Source of the DNA: Brumimicrobium sp035497735
GTDB taxonomy: Bacteria; Bacteroidota; Bacteroidia; Flavobacteriales_D; Crocinitomicaceae
Length of the DNA stretch: 64,000 nt
Direction: 5' to 3'
Assembly: GCA_035497735.1 (NCBI GenBank)
Contig: DATJCX010000021.1
Span: 8,851-72,850 of the forward strand
Shown here: positions 16,934-26,476 of the stretch, piece by piece
How positions within the stretch are numbered: the stretch's first letter is position 1
Layout: every line of letters begins with the position of its first letter
The notes under the pieces: model-generated
What the model was told of the DNA's origin: nothing
What the model saw: only the letters and a program-made list of their open reading frames with translations
Database searches by the model: none
Made by a program: the position numbers and the translations under genes

Positions 16934-18823
16934 CTATTTCAACTCCTCGAAGTATTCTATAAACGCTTTGTTTACCAATTTGTTTCCGCCCGGAGTTGGA
17001 TAGTTTCCTGTAAAATACCAGTCTCCAAGTGTGTCTGGGCAAGCTATATGTAAGTTTTCGATTGTTTGGTATATTATTTCAATATCACTTTTACAATCTA
17101 TTGGTGTTAAAAGTTGTGTGATTTTATGAGAAACTTCTTCACTTGTAAATGGTGCGTAAATTTCCTTTACATAGTTCTTTATCTGTTCTTTAGGGTAATT
17201 GATTTGTTCTTTACACTTTTTGTAAACTTCATCAATAATAAAAGATCTACCAGTTTCTTTTAATAATTCAATAGCAGCTTCAAAGGCGATAAACTCGTCC
17301 ATTCGCTTCATTTGAATTCCATAATAGTCTGGATATCTCACTTGTGGTGCAGAAGAAACTACGACAATTTTCTTAGGGTCTAAACGGTCTAAAATTCGAA
17401 GAACACTTTGCTTTAAAGTGGTTCCTCTAACAATAGAGTCGTCTATTACAACCAAATGGTCTTTGTCTCTTTGTACAGTCCCGTAGGTAATGTCATAAAC
17501 GTGCGCAACCATATCGTCACGTGCGTCATCATTGGTGATGAATGTTCTTAGCTTGATATCTTTAATAGCGATTTTCTCAAAGCGAACTTTTCTATTTAGA
17601 ATTTGACGTAGATTTTCAGCATTCATGTCACTTCCCAAAGCTGAGATAACATTATGCTTTTCTATATTCAAGTAATCTTCTAATCCTTTCATCATCCCGA
17701 AAAACGACATTTCAGCCGTGTTGGGAATAAAAGAGAATACAGCATTGTCTAAATCATTGTCAATCGCTTTTATAATTTGCGGAACCAATAATTGACCTAA
17801 TTTCTTTCTTTCATTGTAAATGTCATAATCATTCCCTCTTGAAAAGTAAATCCTTTCAAATGAACATGATTTTTTCTCTACTGGTGGTTTGATTTCAACG
17901 CTGGTAACTTTTCCAGACTTCTTGATAATCAAAGCGTGACCTGGTGTTAATTCTTGAATATCGTCTTTCTTAAGATTGAAAGCAGTTTGAATTACAGGTC
18001 TTTCTGAAGTTACTACACAGATTTCATCGTCTTCATACCAGTATGCAGGACGAATTCCAGCTGGGTCTCTCATCACAAAAGCATCACCGTGTCCTAGTAG
18101 TCCAGCCATTGTATAGCCACCATCCCAGTCACCTGAAGCTCTCTTTAATATTGTAACAATATCAAGGTTTTCTGCAATTTTAGCAGTAATTTCTTTGTTG
18201 TTGTACCCTTGGTTTTTGAATAGTCTAAACTTATTCTCGTTTTCCACTTCTATAAAGTGACCTATTTTCTCTAAAACAGTAACAACGTCCGATTTCTCTT
18301 TAGGATATTGACCTAAATTGTAAAGTACTTCAAAAAGCTCATCAACGTTCGTCAAACTAAAGTTTCCTGCAAGAACTAGGTTTCTAGTCATCCAGTTATT
18401 CTGTCTTAAGAATGGTTGACAGTGCTCAATACTGTGCTTTTTGTCTATACCATACTTTAGGTGACCTAAAAACAATTCACCTGTAAAACCAGCGTTTTGT
18501 TTTAGGTAGTTGACGTCTTTTAATTTTTCAGGGTTTTCTTCCTCAATTTCTTGAAAGCGACTGTTGATTTTTGCAAAAATATCCTGAATGGGTTTTTGAC
18601 TAATCGAGCGATGTCTTGAAATGTACCTTTCTCCAGGTGCCATGTCAAATTTAATGTTGGCTAAACCAGCACCGTCTTGTCCACGGTTTCTTTGTTTTTC
18701 CATCATTAAATACATCTTGTTCAGTCCGTAAAAGGATGAACCGTATTTGTCTAAATAAAAATCTAAAGGTTTTTTTAAACGGAGAAGTGCTATTCCACAC
18801 TCATGCTTAATAGAGTCGCTCAT
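16934..18823 (-). CDS. purF: amidophosphoribosyltransferase (class II glutamine amidotransferase)
   Basis: PurF makes 5-phosphoribosylamine from PRPP and glutamine, the first step of purine synthesis. The N-terminal Ntn-type glutaminase starts after a short propeptide: the nucleophile is Cys9 in HECGIALLR, with RNRGQDGAGLAN near residues 45-56. The phosphoribosyltransferase PRPP loop is LVVIDDSIVRGTTLKQ (about residues 455-470). The 629 residues exceed the roughly 470-505 of the classical enzyme; the excess lies within the glutaminase domain and at the C-terminus. This longer form is a Bacteroidota variant, so a specialised role cannot be excluded. A TATTTTTG -7 element lies 23 nt upstream of the ATG. 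Confidence 0.85.
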   Translation of the reverse strand: MSDSIKHECGIALLRLKKPLDFYLDKYGSSFYGLNKMYLMMEKQRNRGQDGAGLANIKFDMAPGERYISRHRSISQKPIQDIFAKINSRFQEIEEENPEKLKDVNYLKQNAGFTGELFLGHLKYGIDKKHSIEHCQPFLRQNNWMTRNLVLAGNFSLTNVDELFEVLYNLGQYPKEKSDVVTVLEKIGHFIEVENENKFRLFKNQGYNNKEITAKIAENLDIVTILKRASGDWDGGYTMAGLLGHGDAFVMRDPAGIRPAYWYEDDEICVVTSERPVIQTAFNLKKDDIQELTPGHALIIKKSGKVTSVEIKPPVEKKSCSFERIYFSRGNDYDIYNERKKLGQLLVPQIIKAIDNDLDNAVFSFIPNTAEMSFFGMMKGLEDYLNIEKHNVISALGSDMNAENLRQILNRKVRFEKIAIKDIKLRTFITNDDARDDMVAHVYDITYGTVQRDKDHLVVIDDSIVRGTTLKQSVLRILDRLDPKKIVVVSSAPQVRYPDYYGIQMKRMDEFIAFEAAIELLKETGRSFIIDEVYKKCKEQINYPKEQIKNYVKEIYAPFTSEEVSHKITQLLTPIDCKSDIEIIYQTIENLHIACPDTLGDWYFTGNYPTPGGNKLVNKAFIEYFEELK

Positions 18824-18846
18824 TTTGAATTGAAAATTTTCTTTTA

Positions 18847-18854
18847 CAAAAATA
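18847..18854 (-). promoter_or_regulatory. putative -7 promoter element of purF
   Basis: Minus-strand TATTTTTG, 23 nt upstream of the ATG at 18823. No -33 TTG at standard spacing. No purine riboswitch structure was recognised in the short leader. Confidence 0.4.
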
Positions 18855-19046
18855 GCGTATAATTTATTAATTGTGGGATATTCAGCTACTTTCTTATTTA
18901 AATTTTGTCAACATCTCAGTTTTTCCAAAATAAATCTCGCTTTTCTATTTAAAATAGGCAACGAATCAGGAACTTTTCTGTCTTATAATAAACGGCTTAT
19001 ATAAGAAGCGATTAGAACTTTCTTAGGTGACCCGATAAAGTATTTG

Positions 19047-19054
19047 TATATTTG
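19047..19054 (+). promoter_or_regulatory. putative -7 element 4 nt from the start codon of the SBBP protein gene
   Basis: TATATTTG followed by AGTT and the ATG at 19059. The signal peptide confirms that start, so the mRNA would be leaderless or nearly so if this box is used. Confidence 0.45.
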
Positions 19055-19058
19055 AGTT

Positions 19059-22000
19059 ATGCGACAAACCTTGCATTTAGTCTTCCTTTTTTCTTTACTG
19101 GTGAATACCCTTTCTGCCCAGCAGGATGATGTATGGTTTGAACCCAATAGGGGGCAATGGGATAGTCGTATATTGTACCGCGTTCCTTTACAAATGGGTG
19201 ATTTCTTTATCGAAAAAGATAAGTTTACTTATGCGCTTTCCGATTTAGGAGAAGTTTATCATGCTGCACACGAAGGTGAAGAAGTCGAAAATATTCAGCA
19301 CCATACTGTTTTTAGTCATTTTCTAAATTCTTCTTGGCAAGGTGAATTTACAGAAAGTGATTCTTCTACCTTCTACAAAAATTATTTTCTAGGTCAAAAC
19401 GCTGATAAGTGGGCAAGCAAAGTTCGTTCTTATCAAAAAGTTGAATTAAAGGAGTATTATCCTGATATCGATTTAATTCTTGAAGCGACAGACGATTATA
19501 TAAAGTATTCTTTTCGCGTTCATCCAGGGGGAGATCCTTCTCAAATTAAAATTTTTCATGAAGGAGCAGAAAGCATTGTGGTGAATGATGGACAAGTAGA
19601 AATTAATACACGATTTGGTCCTGTTATTGAAAATGGATTGAAAGTTTGGGAAGAAATCGACGGGCAAAAACGAAAAGGAGTCGCTGCAAAATATCAAGCT
19701 GCAGGAGATACGGTGAGTTTTTATTTTCCGAATGATTATGATGAAAATGAAGTGCTGATGATAGATCCAAATCTAACTTTCTCTTCCTTTACGGGGTCCA
19801 CTTCTGACAATTGGGGTTTTACAGCTGCACCAGATAAGGATGGGAACTTATATGGTGGTGGAATTGTTTTTGGATCGGGTTATCCTATTACACCAGGAGC
19901 GTATAGTTCTTCTTGGGCTGGTGGACAAGGTCCGTATAGAATTGACATGGGAATTAGTAAGTTTTCTGCCGATGGTGCAGACTTAATTTACTCAACATAT
20001 ATTGGAGGGAATGGAAATGAAACGCCGAACTCTATTATCACTAACGAACTGGGAGAATTGTATATATTAGGAACTACTTCTTCTTCTAATTTCCCGCTAA
20101 GTGCAAATGCTTATCAAAGCGTTTTTAACGGTGGACAAATGACAACACAGATTGCTATTCAGTTTAATGGAACAGATATTACGGTTTCTAAATTGAGTGC
20201 AGATGGTTCTAGTTTAATGGCAAGTACTTACCTAGGAGGGGATAAGAACGATGGTTTAAATATTAGTACGCTGAATTATAACTACGGTGATGTTTTTAGA
20301 GGGGAAATTATTCTTGATAATAATGGAGACGTTGTAATCACGAGTTCTACGCAATCCACCAATTTTCCTGTTGTGAATGCTTCCAATAGTACACTTGGTG
20401 GAAATCAAGATGCGATTGTAACTAAATTCTCTCCTGATTTATCAACTGTTATATGGTCAACTTATCTAGGAGGAAGCGGCGATGATGCTGGATACTCTTT
20501 GCAAGTCGCTCCAAATAACAATCTATTTGTTACCGGAGGAACAAAGTCTTCTGGGCTTCCTTTTTCTGGAGGTCATCAATCTACTTTTCAAGGTGGATCT
20601 TCCGATGGTTTTATTGCGGAAATTAACGGAAATACTTCTGCAGTTGTTAGAGGAACTTATGTGGGAACGAGTAGTTATGACCAAACCTTTTTTGTTCAGC
20701 TAGACTCATCAGGAAAAGTTTATGTCTTTGGACAAACGACTGGAAATATGGAGATTTCTCCAGGAGTTTACAGCAATGCCAATTCTGGACAGTTTTTAAG
20801 ACAATATTCAGCTGATCTTTCTACTTTAAATTGGTCAACACGTGTAGGAGGTGGAAATGGTGTGGTGGAAATCTCTCCAACTGCTTTCTTAGTTTCTAAT
20901 TGCAACGAAATATACTTTACAGGTTGGGGTGGGCAGGTAAATCATTCCGTTCAAGCTTCGGGAAGTACAACTGTTGGTTTTCCTACAACGCCAGACGCAT
21001 ATCAATCAAGTACGAATGGAAATAACTTTTACATTGGTGTATTATCTGAAAATGCTTCTGCATTAAAATACGGGACGTTTATGGGGGGCGTAAACAGTAG
21101 TTTTAACCATGTGGATGGTGGAACGAGTCGCTTTGATAAAAAGGGAAGTATCTATCACTCAGTTTGCGCAGCTTGTCAAGGGAACCCAAATGGTTTTACC
21201 TCCACGCCTGGTGCTTATTCTACTACAAATAATAGTTCGAATTGTAATATGGCTGTTTGGAAGTTTGATCTCGGTGCGATTGAATCGAGTCTGTCTTTAA
21301 TGGAGCCAATTATTTGTTTACCAGATTCTGTTAAGTTCATCAACAACTCTCAAAACGGCAGTTTATATCATTGGGATTTTGGCGATGGACAAACGAGTAA
21401 TGCTTTCGAACCAACGCATTTTTATCCCAATACTGGAACGTATGAAGTGATGTTGGTAGTAACCGATATTGAAGGCTGTTTTGACTCTGATACGAGTTAT
21501 GTTACAGTTGAGATTTCCGATTTTGATGGAGGTATAGTTGAACCAGTGGGGCTAACTTGTCCTGGAATTCCTTATCAATTGGAAGCTTCTGGTGGGGTGA
21601 GTTATGAATGGTCTCCAGCTGAGTTTTTAGATGATTCAACGAGTGCAACGCCAATGGCTACAATAGTGGAAACGACCACTTTTACGGTTGTTGTGTCAGA
21701 TGTTTGCGGCTCGGATACTTTGAGTGTAACATTAAGTGTAGGTGATCTTACGGCAGATATTAGTGAAGATATAGAAATATGTAAAGGCGATACCATTCAA
21801 TTGTCAGCTAGTGGTGGTGGTACTTACCAATGGAGTTCAAACAACGCATTGAATTTCTTAAGTGACACAACCTCGGAAACGGTAACTGTTGCACCAGAGG
21901 TCAGTACGACTTTCTTTGTGGAGATTACTACGGCTGAAGGTTGTGAATTGACAGAAAGCGTTTATGTTTCTGTAATTTCAGATCTTCCGCAGCCAATATT

Positions 22001-22943
22001 GGCTGATACTGCGAATATTTGTCAAGGAGAATCCATCGCTATTACAACGAGTGGAGCAAATGACATTTCTTGGTCACCTAATAACAATATTCAACCTCAA
22101 ACAGGAGGGAATGTAACGATTAGTGCTGGTCAGGATACCTGGTACTTTGTTGATTATACCAATGTTTGTGGAACAGTTCGTGACAGCATTTTTGTGCATG
22201 TCGTACAAACAAATGCGCAAGCAGGAAATGATACCATAGTTTGTCCAGGCGACATTGTTGAACTTTGGGCAAGTGGAGGAGAAACCTATTCTTGGTTTCC
22301 TGCCAATAAAGTTGCCAATCCAACGGCTTCGAATACGACATCTTCACCAACGTCTTCAACGATTTACACGGTCTTAGTTACAGATGAGAATGGTTGTATC
22401 GATAGTGCAAAGGTTTATGTAGAATGCTTCCCTAATCCAACCGTTTCAGTCACTCCGACAGATTATTATGGTTTTGTAGGTGATGAGGTTCAGTTTTACG
22501 CCACAGGTAGTAGTCCGAACGGTAGCTATGTATGGACGCCAGAAAAGTATCTCTCTTGTGATAGTTGTCGAAATCCAATTGCTTATCCACCAGTTTCTAA
22601 AAATTACACGGTTGAATTTACGGATGAAAATGGCTGTAAAGCAACCAACGATGTTCGCATCCACTTCGAAGGAATCATTTACGTTCCGAATACCTTCACG
22701 CCTAACAGCGATGAGTTTAACAATGAGTTTTTAGTCGTAGGAGGGAACATCAGAGAGTTTGAAATTATCATTTTCAATCGCTGGGGAGAAATTGTTTACG
22801 AAAGCAAGGATATTAGCGTGGGATGGGATGGAACTTACGCTGGTCAATATGCAAAAGACGGAACTTACGTTTGGAAAATCAAGTACACCGATACCGAAAA
22901 TAATCAAAAGGAATTGGTCGGGCACGTTAATTTGCTGAGGTAG
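19059..22943 (+). CDS. large secreted SBBP-repeat/PKD protein with T9SS type B sorting domain
   Basis: This 1294-residue protein has a signal peptide of about 20 residues (LLVNTLSAQ). Residues about 22-240 (WFEPNRGQWDSRILYRVPLQ) match the DUF7948 domain that precedes SBBP propellers. Residues about 245-740 carry repeated blades of the form FSADGxxLIYSTYIGGxGxE with partner strands such as ELYILGTTSSSNFPL, that is, SBBP beta-propeller repeats. A PKD domain lies near 755-830 (YHWDFGDGQTS), then several Ig-like domains with YxWSP cores, and a C-terminal gliding-motility domain (NTFTPNSDEFNNEF, FNRWGEIVYES, DGTYVWKI, ending HVNLLR). It is probably exported by T9SS to the cell surface. No SprF partner is next to it. 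Ligand unknown; adhesion or polymer binding is plausible. Confidence 0.88.
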   Translation: MRQTLHLVFLFSLLVNTLSAQQDDVWFEPNRGQWDSRILYRVPLQMGDFFIEKDKFTYALSDLGEVYHAAHEGEEVENIQHHTVFSHFLNSSWQGEFTESDSSTFYKNYFLGQNADKWASKVRSYQKVELKEYYPDIDLILEATDDYIKYSFRVHPGGDPSQIKIFHEGAESIVVNDGQVEINTRFGPVIENGLKVWEEIDGQKRKGVAAKYQAAGDTVSFYFPNDYDENEVLMIDPNLTFSSFTGSTSDNWGFTAAPDKDGNLYGGGIVFGSGYPITPGAYSSSWAGGQGPYRIDMGISKFSADGADLIYSTYIGGNGNETPNSIITNELGELYILGTTSSSNFPLSANAYQSVFNGGQMTTQIAIQFNGTDITVSKLSADGSSLMASTYLGGDKNDGLNISTLNYNYGDVFRGEIILDNNGDVVITSSTQSTNFPVVNASNSTLGGNQDAIVTKFSPDLSTVIWSTYLGGSGDDAGYSLQVAPNNNLFVTGGTKSSGLPFSGGHQSTFQGGSSDGFIAEINGNTSAVVRGTYVGTSSYDQTFFVQLDSSGKVYVFGQTTGNMEISPGVYSNANSGQFLRQYSADLSTLNWSTRVGGGNGVVEISPTAFLVSNCNEIYFTGWGGQVNHSVQASGSTTVGFPTTPDAYQSSTNGNNFYIGVLSENASALKYGTFMGGVNSSFNHVDGGTSRFDKKGSIYHSVCAACQGNPNGFTSTPGAYSTTNNSSNCNMAVWKFDLGAIESSLSLMEPIICLPDSVKFINNSQNGSLYHWDFGDGQTSNAFEPTHFYPNTGTYEVMLVVTDIEGCFDSDTSYVTVEISDFDGGIVEPVGLTCPGIPYQLEASGGVSYEWSPAEFLDDSTSATPMATIVETTTFTVVVSDVCGSDTLSVTLSVGDLTADISEDIEICKGDTIQLSASGGGTYQWSSNNALNFLSDTTSETVTVAPEVSTTFFVEITTAEGCELTESVYVSVISDLPQPILADTANICQGESIAITTSGANDISWSPNNNIQPQTGGNVTISAGQDTWYFVDYTNVCGTVRDSIFVHVVQTNAQAGNDTIVCPGDIVELWASGGETYSWFPANKVANPTASNTTSSPTSSTIYTVLVTDENGCIDSAKVYVECFPNPTVSVTPTDYYGFVGDEVQFYATGSSPNGSYVWTPEKYLSCDSCRNPIAYPPVSKNYTVEFTDENGCKATNDVRIHFEGIIYVPNTFTPNSDEFNNEFLVVGGNIREFEIIIFNRWGEIVYESKDISVGWDGTYAGQYAKDGTYVWKIKYTDTENNQKELVGHVNLLR

Positions 22944-23046
22944 TCTTCGGGAATGAAACCCAATGAACATTCGTTCAAACTAAGCTACAGTTGTTCTCAA
23001 AATCTATTATTCTCACTTAAAAAATAAGTATTTCCCTAAAAATGAT

Positions 23047-23054
23047 TAGCTTTG
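23047..23054 (+). promoter_or_regulatory. putative -7 promoter element of kbl
   Basis: TAGCTTTG, 21 nt upstream of the kbl ATG. No -33 TTG at standard spacing. Confidence 0.4.
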
Positions 23055-23075
23055 TTATAAACAAAAACAAAGAAG

Positions 23076-24263
23076 ATGTACGGAAATTTTAAAGATCATT
23101 TGGCCGCAGAATTAAAGCAAATTGAAGCTGATGGCATTTATAAAAGAGAGCGAATCATAGTTTCACCTCAAGGAGCAGAAGTAACAGTTGATAGTGGAGA
23201 GGAAGTGGTGATTATGTGTGCGAATAACTACTTGGGATTATCATCTCATCCAGCGGTTGTTCAAGCAGCTAAAGATACATTAGATTCACATGGATACGGA
23301 ATGTCATCTGTTCGCTTTATTTGTGGTACACAAGATATTCATAGAGAATTAGAGCAGAAAATCGCTAAGTTCTACGGGAAAGACGATTCAATTTTGTACG
23401 CTGCAGCTTTCGATGCAAATGCTGGAGTTTTCGAACCATTGTTTGGCCCTGAAGACGCAATTATTTCAGATGAATTAAATCACGCTTCAATTATTGATGG
23501 AGTTCGTTTGTGTAAAGCACATCGCTACAGATTTAAGCACTCTGATATGGCTGACTTAGAAGAGCAATTGATAAAGTCACAAGATCAACGTTATAGAATT
23601 ATCGTAACGGATGGTGTATTCTCAATGGATGGAGACTATGCGAAAATGGATGAAATCTGTGATTTAGCAGAAAAATATAATGCTTTAGTAATGAGTGATG
23701 AGAGTCATTCAGCTGGAGTGATAGGGAAAACTGGTAGAGGAGTTCCTGAGCATTTCGGAGTAATGGACAGAGTAGATATTATCACTGGAACATTAGGGAA
23801 AGCTTTCGGAGGAGCGATGGGAGGTTACACTGTAGCAAAGCAAGAAGTAATTGATATGTTACGTCAACGCTCACGTCCTTACTTATTCTCTAATTCATTA
23901 GCGCCAGCAATTGTTGGGGCAGCAATTAAAGTATTTGATATATTAACTGAATCAACTGAGTTGCACGATCGCTTGATGGACAATACAAGATATTTCAAAG
24001 CTGCAATTGTTGAAGCTGGGTTTGACATCGTAGAAGGTGATTCTCCAATTATTCCTATCATGTTATATGATGCGGCACTTTCACAAAAATTTGCTGACTT
24101 ATTATTAAAAGAAGGAATTTACGCAATTGGATTCTTCTATCCGGTTGTTCCAAAAGGAAAAGCGAGAATTCGTACACAAATTTCAGCTGGACATACGAAA
24201 GCGCAATTAGACAAAGCGATTGCTGCCTTCATCAAGGTTGGTAAAGAATTAAAAGTAATCTAG
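23076..24263 (+). CDS. kbl: glycine C-acetyltransferase (2-amino-3-ketobutyrate CoA ligase)
   Basis: Kbl splits 2-amino-3-ketobutyrate with CoA into glycine and acetyl-CoA, the second step of threonine breakdown through threonine dehydrogenase. The 395 residues equal the usual length. It is an alpha-oxoamine synthase of PLP fold type I: DELNHASIIDG near 132-142, DESHSAG at 208-214 (PLP ring contacts), and the PLP Lys242 in GTLGKAFGGAMGG. The N-terminus (YGNFKDHLAAELKQIEADGIYK) is closer to Kbl than to BioF or ALA synthase, which is why I choose Kbl; BioF-like or serine palmitoyltransferase-like activity is less likely. Threonine dehydrogenase is not in the window. It is a single-gene unit with its own terminator. 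Confidence 0.93.
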   Translation: MYGNFKDHLAAELKQIEADGIYKRERIIVSPQGAEVTVDSGEEVVIMCANNYLGLSSHPAVVQAAKDTLDSHGYGMSSVRFICGTQDIHRELEQKIAKFYGKDDSILYAAAFDANAGVFEPLFGPEDAIISDELNHASIIDGVRLCKAHRYRFKHSDMADLEEQLIKSQDQRYRIIVTDGVFSMDGDYAKMDEICDLAEKYNALVMSDESHSAGVIGKTGRGVPEHFGVMDRVDIITGTLGKAFGGAMGGYTVAKQEVIDMLRQRSRPYLFSNSLAPAIVGAAIKVFDILTESTELHDRLMDNTRYFKAAIVEAGFDIVEGDSPIIPIMLYDAALSQKFADLLLKEGIYAIGFFYPVVPKGKARIRTQISAGHTKAQLDKAIAAFIKVGKELKVI

Positions 24264-24295
24264 TCAATTTATTGATTCAAGATTATACAAAATAT

Positions 24296-24330
24296 AAATC
24301 CCGACTTTCTATTTGAAGGTCGGGATTTTT
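24296..24330 (+). terminator. intrinsic terminator after kbl
   Basis: Stem AAATCCCGAC / GTCGGGATTT (10 bp) followed by T residues, 33 bp after the kbl stop. Confidence 0.9.
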
Positions 24331-24367
24331 GTTTGCCTACTTTTTACGACTAAACGATATAATTTAA

Positions 24368-24375
24368 TATCTTTG
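24368..24375 (+). promoter_or_regulatory. putative -7 promoter element of the histidine kinase/response regulator operon
   Basis: TATCTTTG, 25 nt upstream of the ATG at 24401, just after the kbl terminator. Confidence 0.45.
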
Positions 24376-24400
24376 AGATACAATAAGTTGAAGCATTTCC

Positions 24401-25750
24401 ATGAATAGAAGTACCATCAATGGGGTTATTATTATCGGAGTCATCGCGATTCTGAGCATTCTTATCGTACAGATTTCTTGGGTTAAAAGAACTGTTAAGG
24501 CTCAGTATGATGCCGTAGCTATTCTAGAAAGTAGAGATAGTTTGAATACGAAACAGTTTGAAGAATCTGTTCGAATTGCTTTGAGAAATTCGGTGCAAGA
24601 GATCAGTACCTTTCATACGGATAGTTCTGACGTTTATGGAGCGGTAAAACAAAAAAGTTCCAACCATTTCTTAGTCGATATCAATGAAGATTTGCACCCT
24701 TATTATCTGGAACAAGTATTAAAACGATCATTCTATGACCAAGGAATAACAGAAAACTTCCGTTATGGAATTTACGACTGCTATAACGATAGTATCGTCT
24801 TTGGGAATTTAATTCGTTTTACCCGTGATTCACTTTATGAGGCAATTGGTGATAGTGATGTAGGTATAACTTCTTTAGAGTTGTTATGGGAGAAGGATGG
24901 ACATTATTTCACGGTATATTTCCCTGAAGTTTCAGCGCAGTCAGAAAGTTATTTTGTGGAGTCGAAAGAACCTTGGATATACTTGACAGTCGTTGTTGGC
25001 TTGGCGCTTGGTTTCTTTGCCTTTGCGGTGTCTATTATTATTCGACAGAAACGAATTTCAGAGGTGAAAACCGATTTCATAAATAACATGACGCATGAAT
25101 TGAAAACACCTATTTCAAGTATTGGACTTTCAAGCGAAATGTTGATGCAAACTGACTTGTCGGATAATCCAGATCGACTGAAACGCTACGCAGAAATTAT
25201 TTTTAAAGAAAATAAGCGACTAGAACAGTTGGTGGAACGTGTTTTGAACATGGCGAAATTGGATCAGAGTGAACTAAAACTGGAATATGAAGCCATTGAC
25301 TTACATGAATTGATAGAGCGTATTTTAGATGGATTCCACTTTGATGAAATGATTTACGATGGTGAAACAACCATGAATTTAAAAGCTGAAAAGCATTGGA
25401 TTCAAGGGGATATGGTACATTTGACAAACATCATCTACAATCTATTGGACAATGCAATCAAGTATTCAGATGAAACTTCGAAAATTGAGATAAAATCCAT
25501 AGATAAAAATGATGGAATTGAAATTAAAATCATCGATAATGGTATAGGAATTGCTAAAGAACAGTTAGCACATGTTTTTGAACAATTCTATAGAGTTCCA
25601 ACAGGTGATATGCACAATGTAAAAGGGTTCGGACTCGGCTTGTATTATGTGAAGATGATTGTAGAAAAACACAAAGGAAAAATTAATGTGGAAAGTAAAA
25701 TCGGTAAGGGTACAACCTTTACAATTTGGTTTCCCAGAGCATTTAAATAA
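24401..25750 (+). CDS. two-component sensor histidine kinase
   Basis: This 449-residue kinase has membrane helices at about residues 6-26 and 190-214 that bracket a periplasmic sensor domain of about 160 residues with no recognised fold. HisKA: NNMTHELKTPISSIGLSSEM with the phospho-accepting His. ATPase: N box LLDNAIKYSD, G1 IIDNGIGI, F box FEQFYRV and G2 GFGLGLYYVKMI. The response regulator starts 6 nt after the stop, so the two form an operon. In layout the pair resembles RprX/RprY of Bacteroides, but the resemblance is from memory and I do not assign the name. Signal unknown. Confidence 0.95.
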   Translation: MNRSTINGVIIIGVIAILSILIVQISWVKRTVKAQYDAVAILESRDSLNTKQFEESVRIALRNSVQEISTFHTDSSDVYGAVKQKSSNHFLVDINEDLHPYYLEQVLKRSFYDQGITENFRYGIYDCYNDSIVFGNLIRFTRDSLYEAIGDSDVGITSLELLWEKDGHYFTVYFPEVSAQSESYFVESKEPWIYLTVVVGLALGFFAFAVSIIIRQKRISEVKTDFINNMTHELKTPISSIGLSSEMLMQTDLSDNPDRLKRYAEIIFKENKRLEQLVERVLNMAKLDQSELKLEYEAIDLHELIERILDGFHFDEMIYDGETTMNLKAEKHWIQGDMVHLTNIIYNLLDNAIKYSDETSKIEIKSIDKNDGIEIKIIDNGIGIAKEQLAHVFEQFYRVPTGDMHNVKGFGLGLYYVKMIVEKHKGKINVESKIGKGTTFTIWFPRAFK

Positions 25751-25756
25751 TAGGAT

Positions 25757-26449
25757 ATGAAACCAAAAATATTATTGGTAGAAGATGACGCGAGCTTAGG
25801 ATTTATTGTAGCCGACCAATTAAGGGGTGACGGTTATGACGTAACGCTGGCCATGGATGGTCAAGAAGGCTTTAAAAAATTCAATGAGGCTAAGTTTCAT
25901 CTTTGTATTTTTGATGTGATGATGCCTAAAAAGGATGGTTTTAGTTTGGCAGAAGATGTTAGGAAAGTAAATGAAATAATTCCTATTTTATTTTTGACGG
26001 CAAAGACCATGACAGAAGATAAAGTAAAAGGATTTAATGTTGGAGGAGATGATTATCTAACCAAACCATTTAGTTCTGCAGAATTGAAAGTTAGGGTCAA
26101 AGCGCTTCTAAAAAGAGGGAATATTGTAACGGAAACCGTATCGGATGAAATGATATTTGGTCAATACGTTTACGATATTAAAAACTATAGTCTAACAGGG
26201 CCGGATTTTGAGAAGAAACTAACAAAGAAAGAAGCGCAAGTGCTTAAAATGCTAGGACAATTCCAAGGGGAAGTTGTGGACAGAGATTTAATTCTGAATG
26301 CCGTTTGGGGGAAAGACGATTACTTCGTTGGTAGAAGCTTGGATGTTTTTATCACGAAATTGAGAAAGTACTTTGCCAATGACGAAAATGTAAACATAGA
26401 AAATGTGCATGGAATTGGCTTTAAAATCTATGTAAATGATAAGAAATAG
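25757..26449 (+). CDS. OmpR-family response regulator
   Basis: The 230 residues contain an N-terminal receiver domain with acidic pocket VEDD (residues 8-11), phospho-accepting Asp53 in IFDVMMPKKDG, the switch Thr/Lys in FLTAKTM, and Lys in DDYLTKPF. The C-terminal part is a winged-helix DNA-binding domain (KKEAQVLKML, then DRDLILNAVWG, then RSLDVFITKLRKYF, ending VHGIGFKIYV). It is the partner of the kinase 6 nt upstream. Targets are unknown. It is RprY-like in domain order. The tRNA-Arg gene follows after 27 bp, with no terminator in between, so read-through into the tRNA is possible. Confidence 0.95.
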   Translation: MKPKILLVEDDASLGFIVADQLRGDGYDVTLAMDGQEGFKKFNEAKFHLCIFDVMMPKKDGFSLAEDVRKVNEIIPILFLTAKTMTEDKVKGFNVGGDDYLTKPFSSAELKVRVKALLKRGNIVTETVSDEMIFGQYVYDIKNYSLTGPDFEKKLTKKEAQVLKMLGQFQGEVVDRDLILNAVWGKDDYFVGRSLDVFITKLRKYFANDENVNIENVHGIGFKIYVNDKK

Positions 26450-26476
26450 TTAAATTCACGCTAAATAATTGAAAAT

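Noticed and set aside
18996..19005. CTTATATAAG palindrome between purF and the SBBP gene as operator
   Set aside because: A 10-bp AT-rich palindrome is expected by chance in such DNA, and no second copy was seen.
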